Shown: positions 1-14,500, numbered from the stretch's first letter. The stretch is 64,000 nucleotides of DNA from Nephrocerus scutellatus (GCA_947095585.1 OX352765.1:21048254-21112253), one strand, 5' to 3'. Numbers and translations are program-made. The notes: a model not told the origin generated them from the letters alone.

Positions 1-1760
1 CGTCCATTTATTCAAAGGTCTTAGAAACGCTGATTAATTTTCGGATCTTAAAAGTCATGAGCTCCTTAGTGATCGACAGCTCGGATTTTATGCGCAATGT
101 TCTACCGTTGATTTAATGGCATATCTCAACGAAGAGTCTATTCATCGATTTGGTGAAAGCAAATTTGGTGCGTTCGATATTTCCAAGGCATTCAAAAGAG
201 TTTTGTATCTTTTTAAAAAATGAGTGCTTGTGGAGTCGGTTAAAAACTACTTCATTGGATTAGTAACTATCTTTCAGGCAGAACAGTTGAAGTTGTTTTT
301 TGGGGTTCAAGTCGGAAACTCACCGTATTAATGCTGGCGTACCCCAGGGCTCTGTTTTGTCTCCAAAACTCTTTTTAATCGTTGATAACTTTTATTAATG
401 GTAATTTTTATTAATAATCTCTTATCTGCTACTTATAATTTAATACATTCATTCGTTGACGACAACACTCTCAGCTTCCATATAAGTTTGAGGAACGTCC
501 CTCCTCTTCCTATATGAAACTCGAACAACAACATATATATTAAGACACAAAGAAATCCTGAATCTTGATAAAGGTAGCATTAGGAAACTAGTAAGTTTTC
601 TAACTGGCCACTGTGGCCTTAGATACCATCTTAGCAAAATGGGTGTGGGCTCTCTAACAGAATGCAGATTCTGTGCGGAGGATGAGGAGTCATCCGAACA
701 TGTTCTCTGCGATTACCCAGCACTTATTTGGTTAAGGAAACGCATATTCCATAAGGAAATATGCTCAACAGCGGAGTTGAAAAACTCTGCTACAAAGGAC
801 ATATTAGCCTTTATTAGGAAAGTTGTATGTCTTTTGGGCAATTAATGCCCTATTGATACAATAGATCTTTCAGGTCGCGGTGTCAGTCACTTGGACTAGG
901 GTCCCCTAAAAAAAAAAAAAAACCCTAACAAAATGGGGAGAACATAATTTTATGCTTCCAAAATCTTTATGCTGTCTTCTGTCGACATCAGCCGTTATCC
1001 ATGAATGACATTTGCATTGATGAAACCGAAAACTCGCAATCCTTGTTGGTATGTGCGTCAACAACGAGGTACGATGGAAGGACCACATTTTCGCCATCAC
1101 TAAAAATTTTGAAAAATGTCTAATAGTTTTCCTAGAACGATGACTTCTCTGACCTGGTTAATATTTACAAGAGGTTGATTCGCCGTAAATTTAAGTACCA
1201 TGGTCAGGTGCACCTAAAAGTACCATTCCTCTGCTGAATATAATGCAGAATCGAGTGTTAAAACTTATCGGGTGATGAAAACATTGCGATGTCATTAGAT
1301 TTGCATGAACAGCGATAGCTTTTTATGAGTTTTTGTAACTATCTATTTTCTTTGGGTCTTTAGGTTGTATCTCTTGTCCCATAAAATCTTTCACTATATC
1401 TATATAAATTCTACTGTCTTCATGTAACGTATCTAATCTGTTTTAGGTTCGCTCTGCAATGCACCTGAGAGTAAAGGCACACTTCTTATGGTCAACATCA
1501 GTATATGCCTGTCGATTGTTGTCTTCTGCTAATAATACGGTGCAATTTTCTTTAATATCGCTCTGAATATAGCCACAATCAATCTGACCATGTCCATTCC
1601 AGGCATATTCTAACCTGGTACGAGTTTGCTCTGTGCAGTATTATGCTCCGATCTCCTTCACAGCAAGACTGTTACGTAATTATTGTGTGTGAGATCGCTA
1701 CCGCTGTGCTCTTCGATAGGAATTGATTTTCTGACATTCGGCTTGTGTATGTTAGCCAAA
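1..1760 (+). pseudogene. Jockey-type LINE reverse transcriptase remnant, interrupted
   Basis: Frames broken by shifts and stops encode reverse transcriptase pieces: a DISKAF box near 177, RINAGVPQGSVLSP near 330-365, then an aspartate-rich FVDDNTLSF catalytic-box relative near 455-475. The frame then continues after a 350-base interruption with KWGEHN near 930, MCVNNEVRWKDHI near 1050 and YKRLIRRKFKYHGQ further on. The same LINE family recurs at 20000-20205, 32330-33110, 43080-43270 and 53960-55860. It is non-functional. The left end lies outside the window. Confidence 0.75.
568..923 (+). mobile_element. 3' end of a second LINE, nested in the first
   Basis: The insert encodes a truncated C-terminus: a KLVSFLTGHCGLRYHL-like segment, then CRFCAEDEESSEHVLC, a CCHC-like motif typical of the end of I/R1-type LINE ORF2 proteins with RNase H. 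It ends with an A run at 907-921, as expected of a 5'-truncated LINE. The other LINE resumes immediately after the A run. Junctions are approximate. A second copy of this tail is at 40190-40518. Confidence 0.7.
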
Positions 1761-1969
1761 GGAAGTTCGGTCAGACTGCGAACAAATTGTATCTGAAAAT
1801 ATTATTTCTTCAACCACAAAATGTATACAATCTTAGTTGCTAATTTTTAAAACTTCAATATATTTTTGAAAACTTCATTCAACTTGTCGTTATTTGTGGA
1901 AATTAATTTTTAATTTTTCGTTTTATTATTTAATTTCAAAGAACGCTTGCAGAAGAAAAGCTCCACAGA
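1700..1969. other. A+T-rich flank before the first visible ferlin exon
   Basis: No confident promoter. A TCATTC initiator-like hexamer at 1875-1880 has a TATATTT only 16-18 bases upstream, too close for a normal TATA box. The T-rich stretch ending at 1939 followed by AGs at 1940, 1951 and 1968 looks equally like a splice acceptor, so this may be intron rather than promoter. Confidence 0.35.
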
Positions 1970-2586
1970 ATGAATTGCAGTGACTCGCATATGAACTGTT
2001 TTGCCAACGTCCCACAGAGCTTCCTCATCAGCACAACAGTGCACAAAGCAAAACATTTGATCGCATTCAATGCGGACACCTTTGTTCGTGTTAGTCTGGA
2101 CAAGAAGCACAAAGTGACCAAAGTATACAAAAACTCTGAGAACCCATACTTCAATGAGGTAAGCTGCAAGTTCACTTACGTGTATCAATTGGTAAAAGAC
2201 TGAAATGTACTTCTAATGCAGTATTTCGTTTTTGAATTGATGTGCACATTACCGCAACTGCTTCGCCTTACCATCCTCTATGAGGTGAAGAGGAAAGCTA
2301 CCTGCAAGGATACGATCATTGGGGAATTGCTAATCGATTTGCAAAGCGTGTGGAATCAGACAAATAGATGTTTCTTCAAGAAATGGGGCAAATTAGAGAA
2401 TTCTCTCGGGAATGTTGGCGCTGATTCTGCTGCTGGTTCGAAAGATGAATTAGGATTCTTACAAATCGATTTAGCAATTGTCTCACAAGCGGGCGCAAGT
2501 AACTCGCCACGATTTGGTACTTCTGGGAACGAGGTCTACGCGGCTGATATTTGGCGTCCAGGTGGAGATTTCGATGACATAGAAAA
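1970..2586 (+). CDS. mfr: Ferlin exons 1-2: first visible C2 domain
   Basis: Residues 1-184. The C2 domain runs across the 63-base intron at 2159-2221: NSENPYFNE precedes the donor and YFVFELM follows the acceptor, matching the ferlin pattern of N-x-P-x-(F/Y)-N-E then F-x-F. It aligns best with the second C2 domain (C2B) of vertebrate ferlins, which is why a missing upstream C2A is suspected. Loop residues are mostly not aspartate (FNADTFVRV has only one), so this domain is unlikely to bind calcium strongly. The segment after it (EVYAADIW to the FDDIEK motif) corresponds to the linker before the next C2 domain. Confidence 0.85.
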
Positions 2587-5500
2587 GTAAGAATATTGAC
2601 ATTTCATTTGTTGCACTACTTGAATTTAGATAAATGCAATTGTAATCTATCCGACTCGATGCCTGCAAGCTGTAAGGTACACTCGAAGAAAAGTTTGTGT
2701 TTTCCTACGCGATTGGTTCATTGTTTGTTAACTTTTACCCCCCTTTTGAAATCTGTGGTACCAAAAAGGCATTTAAACTAGGTAGGGTCACCGCAGTCTC
2801 TTATGTCGGTTGCTGACCAACCAGGTACATAACCACTAGGTCGAAAAAGAGCGCTATTGACCGGGCCGGACAGGAAGGAAAAGAGTAGGTATGCAGTTTC
2901 CATTTTCCATTTGCTGATGCGGGCTAAGGCATCCTTAGGAAGGCGAATGATAAATGTTTATAGTTCAAAAGCTATATACTAAAAGTTAAGTTGCCAATGA
3001 AGGCATAGTGGGAGTAGACCTTTTAAAACTACTAGGTTTTGCCGGGCACTCCGCCACCCCCACACATGAATCCCCACCTTGCCACCACTACCACGGGAGG
3101 GTTGTACTATTGCCAAAACCTAAGCAAACATCGCTCGTATTCGTGTATTCGTGGTTTACCGAGATTTTGTTAAGACGCATATTTTGTGAAAGTTTCAGCT
3201 CAATCAGCTGTCTAGTTTTTGAGGGTTGGTATCGTATTACAAACCAACAGACATTAGTTTTTATATATATAGATTACTGTACGTACAAAGCAGCGCAGCA
3301 CATATTACACAGCCATTAAGATGCCCGACCGTTTTTCGTCGACTTTAGTTATTTAATTACAAAATTGGTCGCCACGAAAGGCCCTTTTATTTAAACGGAA
3401 AAATATATAGCCTATGTTCACCCTGAAAGTCCATTCTAAAATATTGGTGAAAGAATTTTTGGAATCGGTCCAGTAGTTTCGAAGATTACCTTCTATACAC
3501 AAACCAACATTACCTCTTTATAATATTCAGTATAGAACTATAGAACTATAGAAGTATAGATCAGAATGTTTGCTATCCCAAATAAACTGACACGACCAAG
3601 CAAGTTGACCATGACTTATTATATAAGCCAAGTAAAGATATTCTGATCACTATCAAGTCCATTTTATAACGGTATTCGACAAGGGGATCGACTGGCCTGC
3701 CTGCGTTCTTTTCAACCCAGACTTTGATCTAACGTTGAGATAAACCATCCATTCTATCCATTCCATTCAGATATTGGCTTATGCAGACGATATTGACATC
3801 ATTGGTAGAAAACCAAGAGCTGCTCAAGAAGCTTTCATCCAAAAGGAGCGGAACAAAGGATATGGTGGCCACCTCAGAGAGCAGAAGATACCAAATTGGT
3901 CCATCAAATAAAATAGTGAAGAGCATTTTTAGACTAGTGCCGTCCTTTAAATATGACGGGTCAATTTTAGCAGCCGATGGAACAAGAAATACGCACACGG
4001 TTGCTTAAAGCCTACAAAGCATGATTTGGTTCATTTATAAATATTCATTGGCATCCTGATCCCTGCGATCGCATGATGCTATTCTGAGTTTCTAATTCGA
4101 CCTATCTTCGGTGAAAATTCACATTGCTTTGCTTTAATCGCCCGTCATTTTAGCAAATAAGTCCTCTTAAACTCCATTAGGGATAGAGCTAGACCATCCT
4201 CCATCGTGTGTTGTAGTCTGATAGAGCTGTTTGTCATTGTGAACATTGTCGTCCATACGTACAATAAAATTGTAGGTAATCACGTTGTAATCTTCCATGC
4301 CATCTTCTGTTCTTCATCTTATCGAAGACTTTGTCGTTTTGTGGTGGAATAACAGCGAGCTCATACCGCCCCTTATTGTAGTTATTAGATTGAAACTAAA
4401 TGAAACTAGATACCATTAATTTTTTTAAAATTTTTATCAATAACAAATCTTTCTAATAAAAACATTTCGTTTCTTTATAGAAACCTCCTATTGAATTCGG
4501 AAAACGGAACACCGCCATTCCAGTCAAATATCAAATATGCGATTGCCTTCTATAAAGGTTTCTTCGTGAGGAAATCTGATTACATGATACAAGTATCGTT
4601 TGCCGGATCCAATGTATTCGCTATTCATGCTCACTGGCGTTTCCTTTTTTAAAGTACAGATTCCATCCTTTCAAGGGAAAGACAAAAGTCTCTAAGTCCA
4701 CCAATCATCCGGAGTGGAATGAAGAAATTTTTTTCTCATGGATGTACCCATCACTGGCGCAGACGTTCCTCATTCAAGTGATGGCACACGATCACTTGCA
4801 ATGGAGATGCATTGCCGAATACGAATTGCATTTCAATGCGATATCATTTCAAGGTATGGATGAGAGACGTTAAGTTGATTTGAACACCTTTTCTGTGTCC
4901 TCCTCCCCGCAGATATTCCCAAACTGGGACCGACATTTGTTCACTTATACGATCCACTCAATGAAAATACCTACATTGGGCGTCTCCTAATCGAACTGAA
5001 ATCGGAAACAATTACCTCATCAATTAGTCGTTCAATTGTTAGCAGTAGAATTAGTCCAGTGGACGAGAAATCTTGGTGGATGGAAGAAACTTTCATTTTT
5101 GAATTCCTCGCTTTGCAAGGGGATTTCCTGCACACGAATGTCAGCAACATGAAGATTATAATGAAAATGGGAGGTGAATTGGATGTGTCCGGTTTTGGTG
5201 CAATATGATAATGAAAACCAAAATTCTTCCTTCTTCTCTTAGAATTCACCTCGAATATGTTGGAATGCTTTTTGAAGAATTACTCAGATGGTGGAAATTC
5301 GGTGAAAAATCTTAAACACTTCACCTTAGCTAGTCCACCCTACAAGGCAATTTACTTAAAGCAACGCATTCCTGACAATCGCAGTAAATATGAAAGTGAC
5401 CTCTTTTTAATGGAACTGCGAGAGTTTATGGTAAGTTTATGGTATTATGTTTAAGAGTTCTTCAAATTAAATCTGTCTTGACTACAGAAACACGAAATGG

Positions 5501-8500
5501 ACACTTTTAAAATATTCCAACTGAAGTACACAAATCAACATCAAATGCACGCCAAATGCTTGAAGGCGATTATCATGACGATTTTGGCTAAAATCCATGA
5601 GGGCCGAGAAGCCAAACGTTTGCAATACAATGGCTTTAAAGTGCAAACACCCTGGGATATAAACCGAATTGAGTTTTTGAATGCGTATTTTGTAAGTATC
5701 GTTTTTTTGCTGGTATATGACTCAAAACTTCTATAAAAACTTTTTTTAAATTCTCTATATTAACTTCACTTGCCCGTGGCTGGCTGGCTGGCCAAATCTT
5801 GTGATCAATTTTTAACCCACTTCCTACAGCCCGATTTTATTGAAATTTTGCACACATGCATATCTCCCATGACAACACTTTCTATTAAAATGAGACCCCT
5901 CGGGCTACGGGGTCGGGGGGCTCCCACACAAATATTTTACAAAATTTACCCGATTTTCTTTAAATTTTGTACACATGTGTGTCTTCGATGGAAAACACTT
6001 TTTGTAAAAATTTGGAGCGATCGGCCCCTTGGGGACCACAATATACAATTTTTAAATATCGCTATCTCGCATCAGATCACGGAAAAGTCTGAGCTCTGAG
6101 CTTTGTGAGCAGCGCTGCTCGCTGCCGCTGCGTCATTTGGTGGATGACGAGCAAACAGTGTGTGTGTGTGTGTGTATCCCCGATTAGAGAATTTACAAGA
6201 AAAATTTTAATTTTTATGGGTTGTTTTTTTTTTGATTAGTTAATTAATTTATTACTTGGAATTTATATAGAAGAAGCAACGGTTGATTTACTCCACGAAA
6301 ATCCACTCCGCTATTCTGTACTCGCGTAATTGGTTAGTGTATTTGCTGTGTTTTATTTAGTGTATTCCATTATCCACAGTCTATTTGCTCGTGATAACTT
6401 CTGTCTCATCACAGTTTCTATAGTTCTTTCTTAAGAGTAGCTACAACTTTGCGGCAAAAATAAACAAACATATACATTATCTTATTTAAGAATAGTAAAT
6501 CCCACGGCTTGATAACACTCGTTCTGAATTTATGTGAATATGTATATAAATGAATTGTGAAAAACCTTTTACTATCTACTACAACTACTTTGTTGGATTT
6601 GGGAGGGCATAAAGAGTACAGCAATTGAGTATAGCAAACTACACGCAATACTTCTGAATTCAAGCACGCAATACTTCTGAGAGCACTGCATGTGCTCTTG
6701 TTCATTTAGCTATATATTAGATTAAAATTAAAATATTTTATTAATCATTTAAGAAATATACAATTTTGAGTTACAACTAAACTTAGAATACTAATACTTA
6801 GAAATGTCTGCTCAACAATAGGTGCCCGACGTATTTACATTGTCTTTTCTTCGTATTGCTTATTATTAAACAATATTTTTGACTACTTCATCTAATAATT
6901 AAATTTTAAGCAATAATTTTAAAATAAAATAAAAATGAAAATATAAAACGGCGTATAAACAGGGCGAACTCAGTCATTGCATCTCAGGACTTGGATATGT
7001 TTCCAATACGTCAACGAATTTCCTCGCCATTTGGAACAAGTGGTCGGCTATTAGCAGCAGATCTGCTGCTTCATAAAGCCTTGTAGTCGACACAAACTTA
7101 TAGCTGTTTGGCACCAGAGTCCAGAGTCCTGTACAGATCCTGAGTACCTTCCTTTCAAATAGGGAGATCTTCTTCATCTTTGTTGGTGATACGGTGAACC
7201 ATATGGGATAGCCAAGGTTATCACTGGTAGATGAGCAGCCTGGTGTTGTTGGACAGTCCGTTTTATCTTTTTAGTAGCGGGTGCACCAAATGAGGAGCGT
7301 ATTTTTTTTTATTCTTTTATCGATGTGTGAGTTAAACTTGAGCCTTTCGGTAAAGTTGATTGCCAGGTACTTCTTCTTTGACTTGGTGTTTATTGCCGTG
7401 TTGTCCGCAAGGGTGATTTTTGGGCTTCTGCACCGGCTTGCAACATTTCTTATTCCTGTTTTTTTCTGCTGGTACTCGGAAGCAGATGAGCTCCGTTTTG
7501 TTGGCATTGATCTTCATTCCCTACTTCAGGTAGTAATCCCAAAGATTTTGGAGGTGTTCCTCCACTCTTCACGTAGCTATCTTAGGAGAGCGGGAAACGG
7601 CATACGTGATGGAGTGATCTGCGAAAAGCATGGTCTTTGTTCCGGCTGTATTGGTGGGTTGATCTGCCATGAATATGCTAAACCGGACTGGTCCATGTCT
7701 GGAACCTTGAGGAACTCCGGCTTTAATCCTTTTCCTTGTAGATCGAATACAACTATATATTTCCTTTGAAAACTAAATGTTGCGTTTCATCAATAATTTA
7801 CAGACAAGTACTTAATTGTGCTTGATTAAGTATAATGTAACACCGAATTTATGTCACAAATTTAATTTCTATATTATTATATTTATATATTTACTAACAA
7901 AACGAAAATACCCTTACTTTTAGGACGAGTTTTCTGCAAATCTAAAAGTTCTTCGACAGACGTTGAAATTTTCGCGAAGTGCAAACATAGAAACGTCTCT
8001 AGACACAGTCGCTATGAAGCTCAAGCAATCTGTACAGAATCTCACCTCACTGTTGGCAACATCAGGAATTCAGGATGATTGGCCTGAATTACAACTAATT
8101 GCTTGCATTTCCGGTGGTTCAAAGGAAGTTGGAATATGCAGATTAAATGCAAAATCATTCATCTATTCTCAACGGCAGGAAGTTACTGGACGATTGTGTG
8201 GCAAGACGACAAGTTTCACGTTTAAGGTTTCAGAGAAAACTGCCCTTTTATTTTCTAATAAGAGGACCATCTTTTTCCTTCCTATTCAAGGACATCAAGT
8301 GCACACACACGTGTAACAATTGTGGATGTGTATTTGGAATCGTTCAAGGATGGTTGCGAATAGCAACAGAATCTGAACGAAACGACTTTACCACGTCACC
8401 TTGCACAAGCGACTGGAAACAAACGGAGAAATTCTACTGGACACCAAATGATGTAGACCTGGAGAAGCATTTTACGTGTCGCCTTTTTGTGCATCAGGCT

Positions 8501-11500
8501 AAAGTTCGTCCTGGTAACGACAAGACGGGATTGTGCGATGCAAAGGCTCGATTGATGTTTGCGGGCCAAATTGCCGAGACCGCTTTCATACAGGCAACAT
8601 TGTCGCCAATTTGGAATTGTGTTGTTAGCTTTGGATGGATTCAGATGCCCGGTCCAGTAGAGTGGTATCTAAAGAATCCTCCCATGGCCGCTGTCGAACT
8701 GTACGATATGGATTCCCTGACAGCGAGTGATTTTCTTGGTTCTGGATTGTTGACACTTTCTGTGATTAGCGGTAAAGCGAAATCATTGAGTCAGTTGGAC
8801 GACGACAATGGCGAAACAAAAGAAGAAGGCAGAACACGCTTTTCCAGCAACCGAAATATCATCAAAACGAGAATTGCTTTGCAGAAATTCCAAGAGTTAA
8901 AATCAATATCGCCACCGCCTCTCAAATGGGTTCCAATAGCGCTGAAGGGTACGGTGCGTGCTGAAGTTCTTATGTCGGGTGAACTCATTGAGCTGGCGGA
9001 GGAGGATCCGATGGCGAAGGGAAATAGTGTTGGAGCTGTTGTAGCTTCGGGAATTCCCAAGACTATTCGACCGATTAATAAAAATTTCGTGTAAGTTCAA
9101 TTTCCTAAATTCTTTCCTTCTAACCTGCATACCAATAGTTTGGAAGTTGTCTTTGCTGGCCTAAGAAATTACTCCAAGTGTCATTCGAATTGCCGAATGG
9201 TTGGGCGACGTCGTATTAAGATCATGATGGGTGATCTTATGATGACCAGTGGACCATGTACCTCACGAATAAGGAACAGTGTCAATTTTCTAGAGCTTTA
9301 CGCTTCGGGAGTTGTTGTGAGTTACGCAGAAAATCATTGAGGTTTTTTTTATAGCCTTACTTCTCGTAGAGTCTTCCCGAGCAGGTGGAATACTGGCCAG
9401 CAATAATTGCCACCGACATTGATGTGTCTTCATCACATCGGGAATATACCATAGGAGCTGTCCTCATTTCGAATTTAAAGCGATATGTGAAAAGAGGTTG
9501 TTCAAGGAAATGTGTTCCTGCGGTAGAAGCAACCGATGACGAAAGTGCTGTTTCCACCGTTGTTCAGCTTAACGACGATTGCGAAGAGACAAAACCTTTG
9601 TTAGGAGGAAAAGTTCCAACTAAGTATTCAATCCGATGGCTACCGTCATTGTTTAGGAGAAATCGCTCCGTCGAGAAGCCATCCGATAACCTCGTTATTG
9701 GTGTGCCCGATGACTCCCAGTTTAGTTGGTGGACAAAATTCTACAACTCAATGCATTTGGTGATTTCCAACCAACTACTTTTACTCACCCAAGTACATGA
9801 CAAGCTCTACTTTTATAGGAGACGTTAACGTCCTCCATCACTTCAAATCAAAAACACCAATTGGTCATTTACGCGTCCGAGCTGGAGAAACAGGCTGAAT
9901 TCAGTTATTTCCATGACTGGGCTGAGCCCTTTCAGCTGGTGCATGGTGTCAAATTCAAGAACAATGCCCTCCCCAAAGAGGAAACGTATGCCACACTTAA
10001 GTTGCAAATTCAAGTCACTACTTGCGAGGGGGATGATGGTGCTGAGGGTAATACATTAAAACCACTGGCGTCCGCGATGAATCCCAAATTGCAGACGCAA
10101 CTGAATGCTTTGGCGGAATTATGTCGAATTGTGGTGCGCGTCTATGTTGTCCAGGGATTGCAATTTCACTCCCACGATGTTAACAGTCAGTCCGACTCGT
10201 ATGTAAAGTTGCAGTTCGGCTCCCACAAAGTTTGCGATCGAGCGCATTATGTGCCCAATCAATCAAATCCAATTTTTGGCAGGCGTTTCCAAATGGAAGG
10301 TGTTATTCCAAGGTATGTATACAGAGTGATACATTCACTTTTCGGTTTGGTTTAAAGACGGCTCTACCAAAGGATGGGAATCTTCTTTGATACTAATAGA
10401 GCCATCCTGAGATATTTGCATGCCTGATTTCTAAGCTTGAGTGTTCGACGTATTGTCAGGAATACGCCTACGTTCTAATCGACACCTTACACACTTCAAC
10501 CACTCTCACAGCGGGACTAGCGTAAGTATCACATCACGGAGCTGTTTAACAGATTATTCGATGCCTTCTGCTGCTGCTGATCAGCCTTGTTAAGTCGATT
10601 CTTCGTAACTCATTTTGCATGTTCGTTCAATTTCCGTCCTCTGATCTTTACATTTCTTCTTGAAGGAACTGCAGTCTTTACAGATGGCTTCTCTATTCTC
10701 CTAAGCATTTGCAATAGAATATTGCATGCTCCGTATTTTGCTCTTGATTCTTGGACAATCTGGGCAGAAGGCGGGCGAGCTATCGTGTCCAAATCGATGA
10801 AGGTATTTACGATAGACGCCATATGGCCTGACAAAAACTGCGTAAGTTGGTAATTACAGTTATCGTGAGATCAGTTTATCCAGGCTTCGATTGTCGAAAT
10901 CAACTTGTAGGTCCATCTGTCTTTCTTAATTCTGTACCAACGATCTTGCTATTTAGCACTTGAAGCGGTATTTTCTTACTTCCCCGTCATTTTGATTATG
11001 CGCTGGTCCTGCAGGATTGAGGCTCTTCTATTTTAGACCCACAGCATTTTGTCTATGAGGATATTGACTGGACGCATTCCTTCTTCATGCGAAGTAGTTC
11101 AGCACCCACTGATCGTCTTAGTTCATATACGTGTTTTCTTATTTCTATGGTCGTCTCTCGTGACTCTGCGTAAACTGAGGATGCGTAAAACTACTCTGGA
11201 TATTAGGAGTTTCCTTGGATATTATTGTCGTCTGACGTTTGGCACTATCCGGAATATTTCTGCCTGCAGCTGAGACGCCTTTTTTCTCAACGGAGCATAT
11301 AGTCGACCATTACTCCCAGGAATTTCACAGATTCCTTTAATCTGATAGTCTGGTTACCAACCCATACGTTTATGTAATCCACATTTTTTTCGGCTGTTTA
11401 TCAAGACAGCTTCCGTTTTATGATCAGCTAATTCTACTAGCTAGTCTTTTATTTGGATGACTGCTTCGTCCGTGGCTGACTCTATCTCGTGTATGATTTT

Positions 11501-14500
11501 TGTCGCGGTAATAACGAGCGAATTCAAATGTTTTTACACTTGTGGCAGTGTTAATCTTAGAACTCGATCGTACATAATGTTTCATGGAAGGCGGCAAAAC
11601 TGAAAAAGAAGCGGAAGGAAATCGCTTTATATGAACACTTCGCTCCTGGCATGAACATGTTTGAATAAATAAATAAATAAATTTGTTTTCAAGAACGGTA
11701 TCTATTTTTATAAAGGCGAAAAAGAAGAAGAATTAAAGGAAGTTACGAGTTTTGCTCTATAATCAGAAATTTAGAGCATGCTGAGAGCAAACATTTTTTT
11801 AAACACACGTCACCCACACACTAATGTATTGATTTCCAATTTGTTTTACTTGGGATGTCGACCACGCCATGACTCGCAGCATGATAGTTAGGTGCTTCTA
11901 CTATGGAAGCACACTTAAATTTTTCATTTTGTAATATTTCATTGTCATCTTCATTCATTCATTGGCATCAGAGTTCGTTTTCAGTTTTCTAGATATATCG
12001 CTGTTATCTACCAGCACTTCGAAACGTCACAACGTCAGAAAAATGCATTGTTACAAATCTTTTTATTTCAAAATAATCGAATTTCCAGGGAACACATTCT
12101 GGAAATATCCATTTTAGATCGCGGTTCATGTTGTGATGAAATAATTGGTTCGACCACCGTTGACTTGGAGGATCGACTAAGGAGCAAACATCGGGCAACC
12201 ATTGGAATTTCAAATGAATATTCACGGTACGATTGAAGTGAACATTATTTTCAATAATTGTAAAATGTGCCACAAATTTCGTCTGTCTTCCCTTCACAGA
12301 ACTGGTTACAATCAGTGGCATGATTCGCTAACGCCATACGAAGTACTCCAGGAGTTGTGCCAACGTAACGACGTGAAAACACCAATCTTTTCCGGCACAA
12401 CTGTTGAAATTGATAGAGTTCTATTTGAAGATACTACTGAAATAGCAACAAGTACGAAAATATACAAAAAGAAGTCCTAGTGTAAAAGGGTAAACTGCCT
12501 GTAGTCAATTTAATGTCACCTGTAATTACAGATGAAGACCTTCAGGAACGCCTTAGCTTGACTGCCCTCAAGAGCTTTGAAATGATTCCAGCATTTGGCT
12601 ACAAACTCGTTCCGGAGCACGTCGAGACAAGATCCTTGTATCGTTCCGATTGTCCAGGAATTGAACAGGTGACCAATCGATTTGCTATTTTCTATTAGTT
12701 GTGAGTTGGCGGTAACACTCCTTCACAGGGTAAGCTTCAGCTGTGGATTGAGATCTACGACGGAAATTGTAATATTCCACCACCAATCGATATAACGCCG
12801 AGTCCTCCGCAAATGTACGAACTGCGCGTTATCTGCTACAACTGTGCTGATGTGGTTCTTAACGAGAAGAATATTTTCGGCAAGAGCATGAGCGACATCT
12901 ATGTGAAGGGGTGAGTAACAGCTATCAGTCAACAATATGCTTTTCGTTGTTAGCGGTAATTCAAATCGTAATTATAATGAGCGTTTATTTATCCCGCACA
13001 TAATCTTCCTTTGGTACAATAATAATGGCTGCCCGCCGTCAGTTGGTGCAGTGATCCCGAACAAACGCAAGAGACTGATATACATTACCGCTCATTAAAC
13101 GGCGAGGGAAATTTTAATTGGCGACTGGTTTTCCCCTTGAAATATTCAAATGTCGAAGATATGGTAACTTTTTTGAAAAAACATTTCATTAATTAATATT
13201 TTTTATCAAATTAATGCGCAGTTTACAAAGGGATGAATACGAGAAGATAGATAGACAGTGAAGATAGAGAACAAAAAAAGCTTTCTCTGGTGGTTGGGTG
13301 CTTAGTTCATAAATTGCTTAGAGCATATCGGCAAATTGTAGGGTGATTTTAGGTGGCGAGTTTTGGCTTTCTCGCTTGTGTTTTCAAAACTGTGGTAACC
13401 CTGTTTGCAATTCCATTTTTTGATTCTTGATCTCAACAACACGACGAACTATAAACGAATGACAGAAGTTTTCCAAATTCACGATACCATTTACCACTCA
13501 AAATATTAAATATCAGACTAGCTTTTTTGATAATTTAGATAGAGAATACATAGAACGTTATATCACTCTAAGAATTTTTTTTATTTTGCCAGTTACTGCC
13601 AAAAATTAGCTTTTAAAATGTAATAAAAATGCAGAAATCTGGGCAATTTCTCTAAAACATATAGTTTCCGTCTATTTAAATCAATCAATCAATTATTTTA
13701 TCAATAGCAATAGTTATCTGACCGTTAACCGATTTTGCTAATTTACCCATAATATTAATAATTAGTCTTTCAACATCACTATAATCCCCAGGCATCGAAA
13801 ACACATGCTCATAGACATCACCTCTTTTCTTCTCCTTTTCCTTAACGCCGATCCTGTGCCAAGCATATATCCGAGCATTATAAGGTTGCGAACCCCTTTA
13901 GGCATGCGCATATTATATAAAAAAAAGTGAACGCCAGCAATGCGTTGATTGTACTTAAGCTTCGATAGTACGGAACTATTTTTTCATCTATGATCAAACT
14001 AGGTTTGCCCACGGCTCTGCTCGTGTGGGCTACAGCGACTTTGATATCACCACCGCACTTCTTTCAAGGTCCTGCAAGCTACCTGTTTCTGCTAGCATTT
14101 TCCAGGTGGAGATTCTAGCGATAAGGTAGGCATGTAGGGCACTATCTCGTAATACCGCAATACCTGGCAGGGTTGGAATATGCGTAGACAGCCAATCTGC
14201 AATAAAAGCCATTATTGCGATAAGCAAAACTTCTAAACTTGTCAGTCAGTGCCAAGCCGAACTGTTGAACTGATAAGCCAAAGCTTAGACTTTACCCTAT
14301 TTTGGGTACCGAGGCACAGCGATATTGGCAGCGACTGACTGGCGTACTGGCGAATAAGGGCGTCACACTCATCTTGGACAACAATGAAATAGTATGCTAT
14401 CCTTTGAGCTCCGTCAGAGAACGTGTTCTCACTTTCCTTACGAACCAAGCACAGTTAAGATGGAATGACTTGACCAACTGCACCACGTCGAGAGCGATGT

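Noticed and set aside
4614..4654. 41-base ferlin intron 3
   Set aside because: The acceptor at 4675 gives 62 bases and the ferlin spacing FAG-x3-K-T; the shorter alternative adds residues not expected in the C2 domain.
7281..7769. 162-codon frame on the + strand
   Set aside because: The opposite strand encodes recognisable LINE polymerase motifs (NANKTELICF, LFERKVLRICTG), so this is the antisense shadow.
9793..9818. 26-base intron between ferlin exons 11 and 12
   Set aside because: Too short to be spliced; the donor at 9760 gives a 59-base intron in the same phase and a better match to the family.
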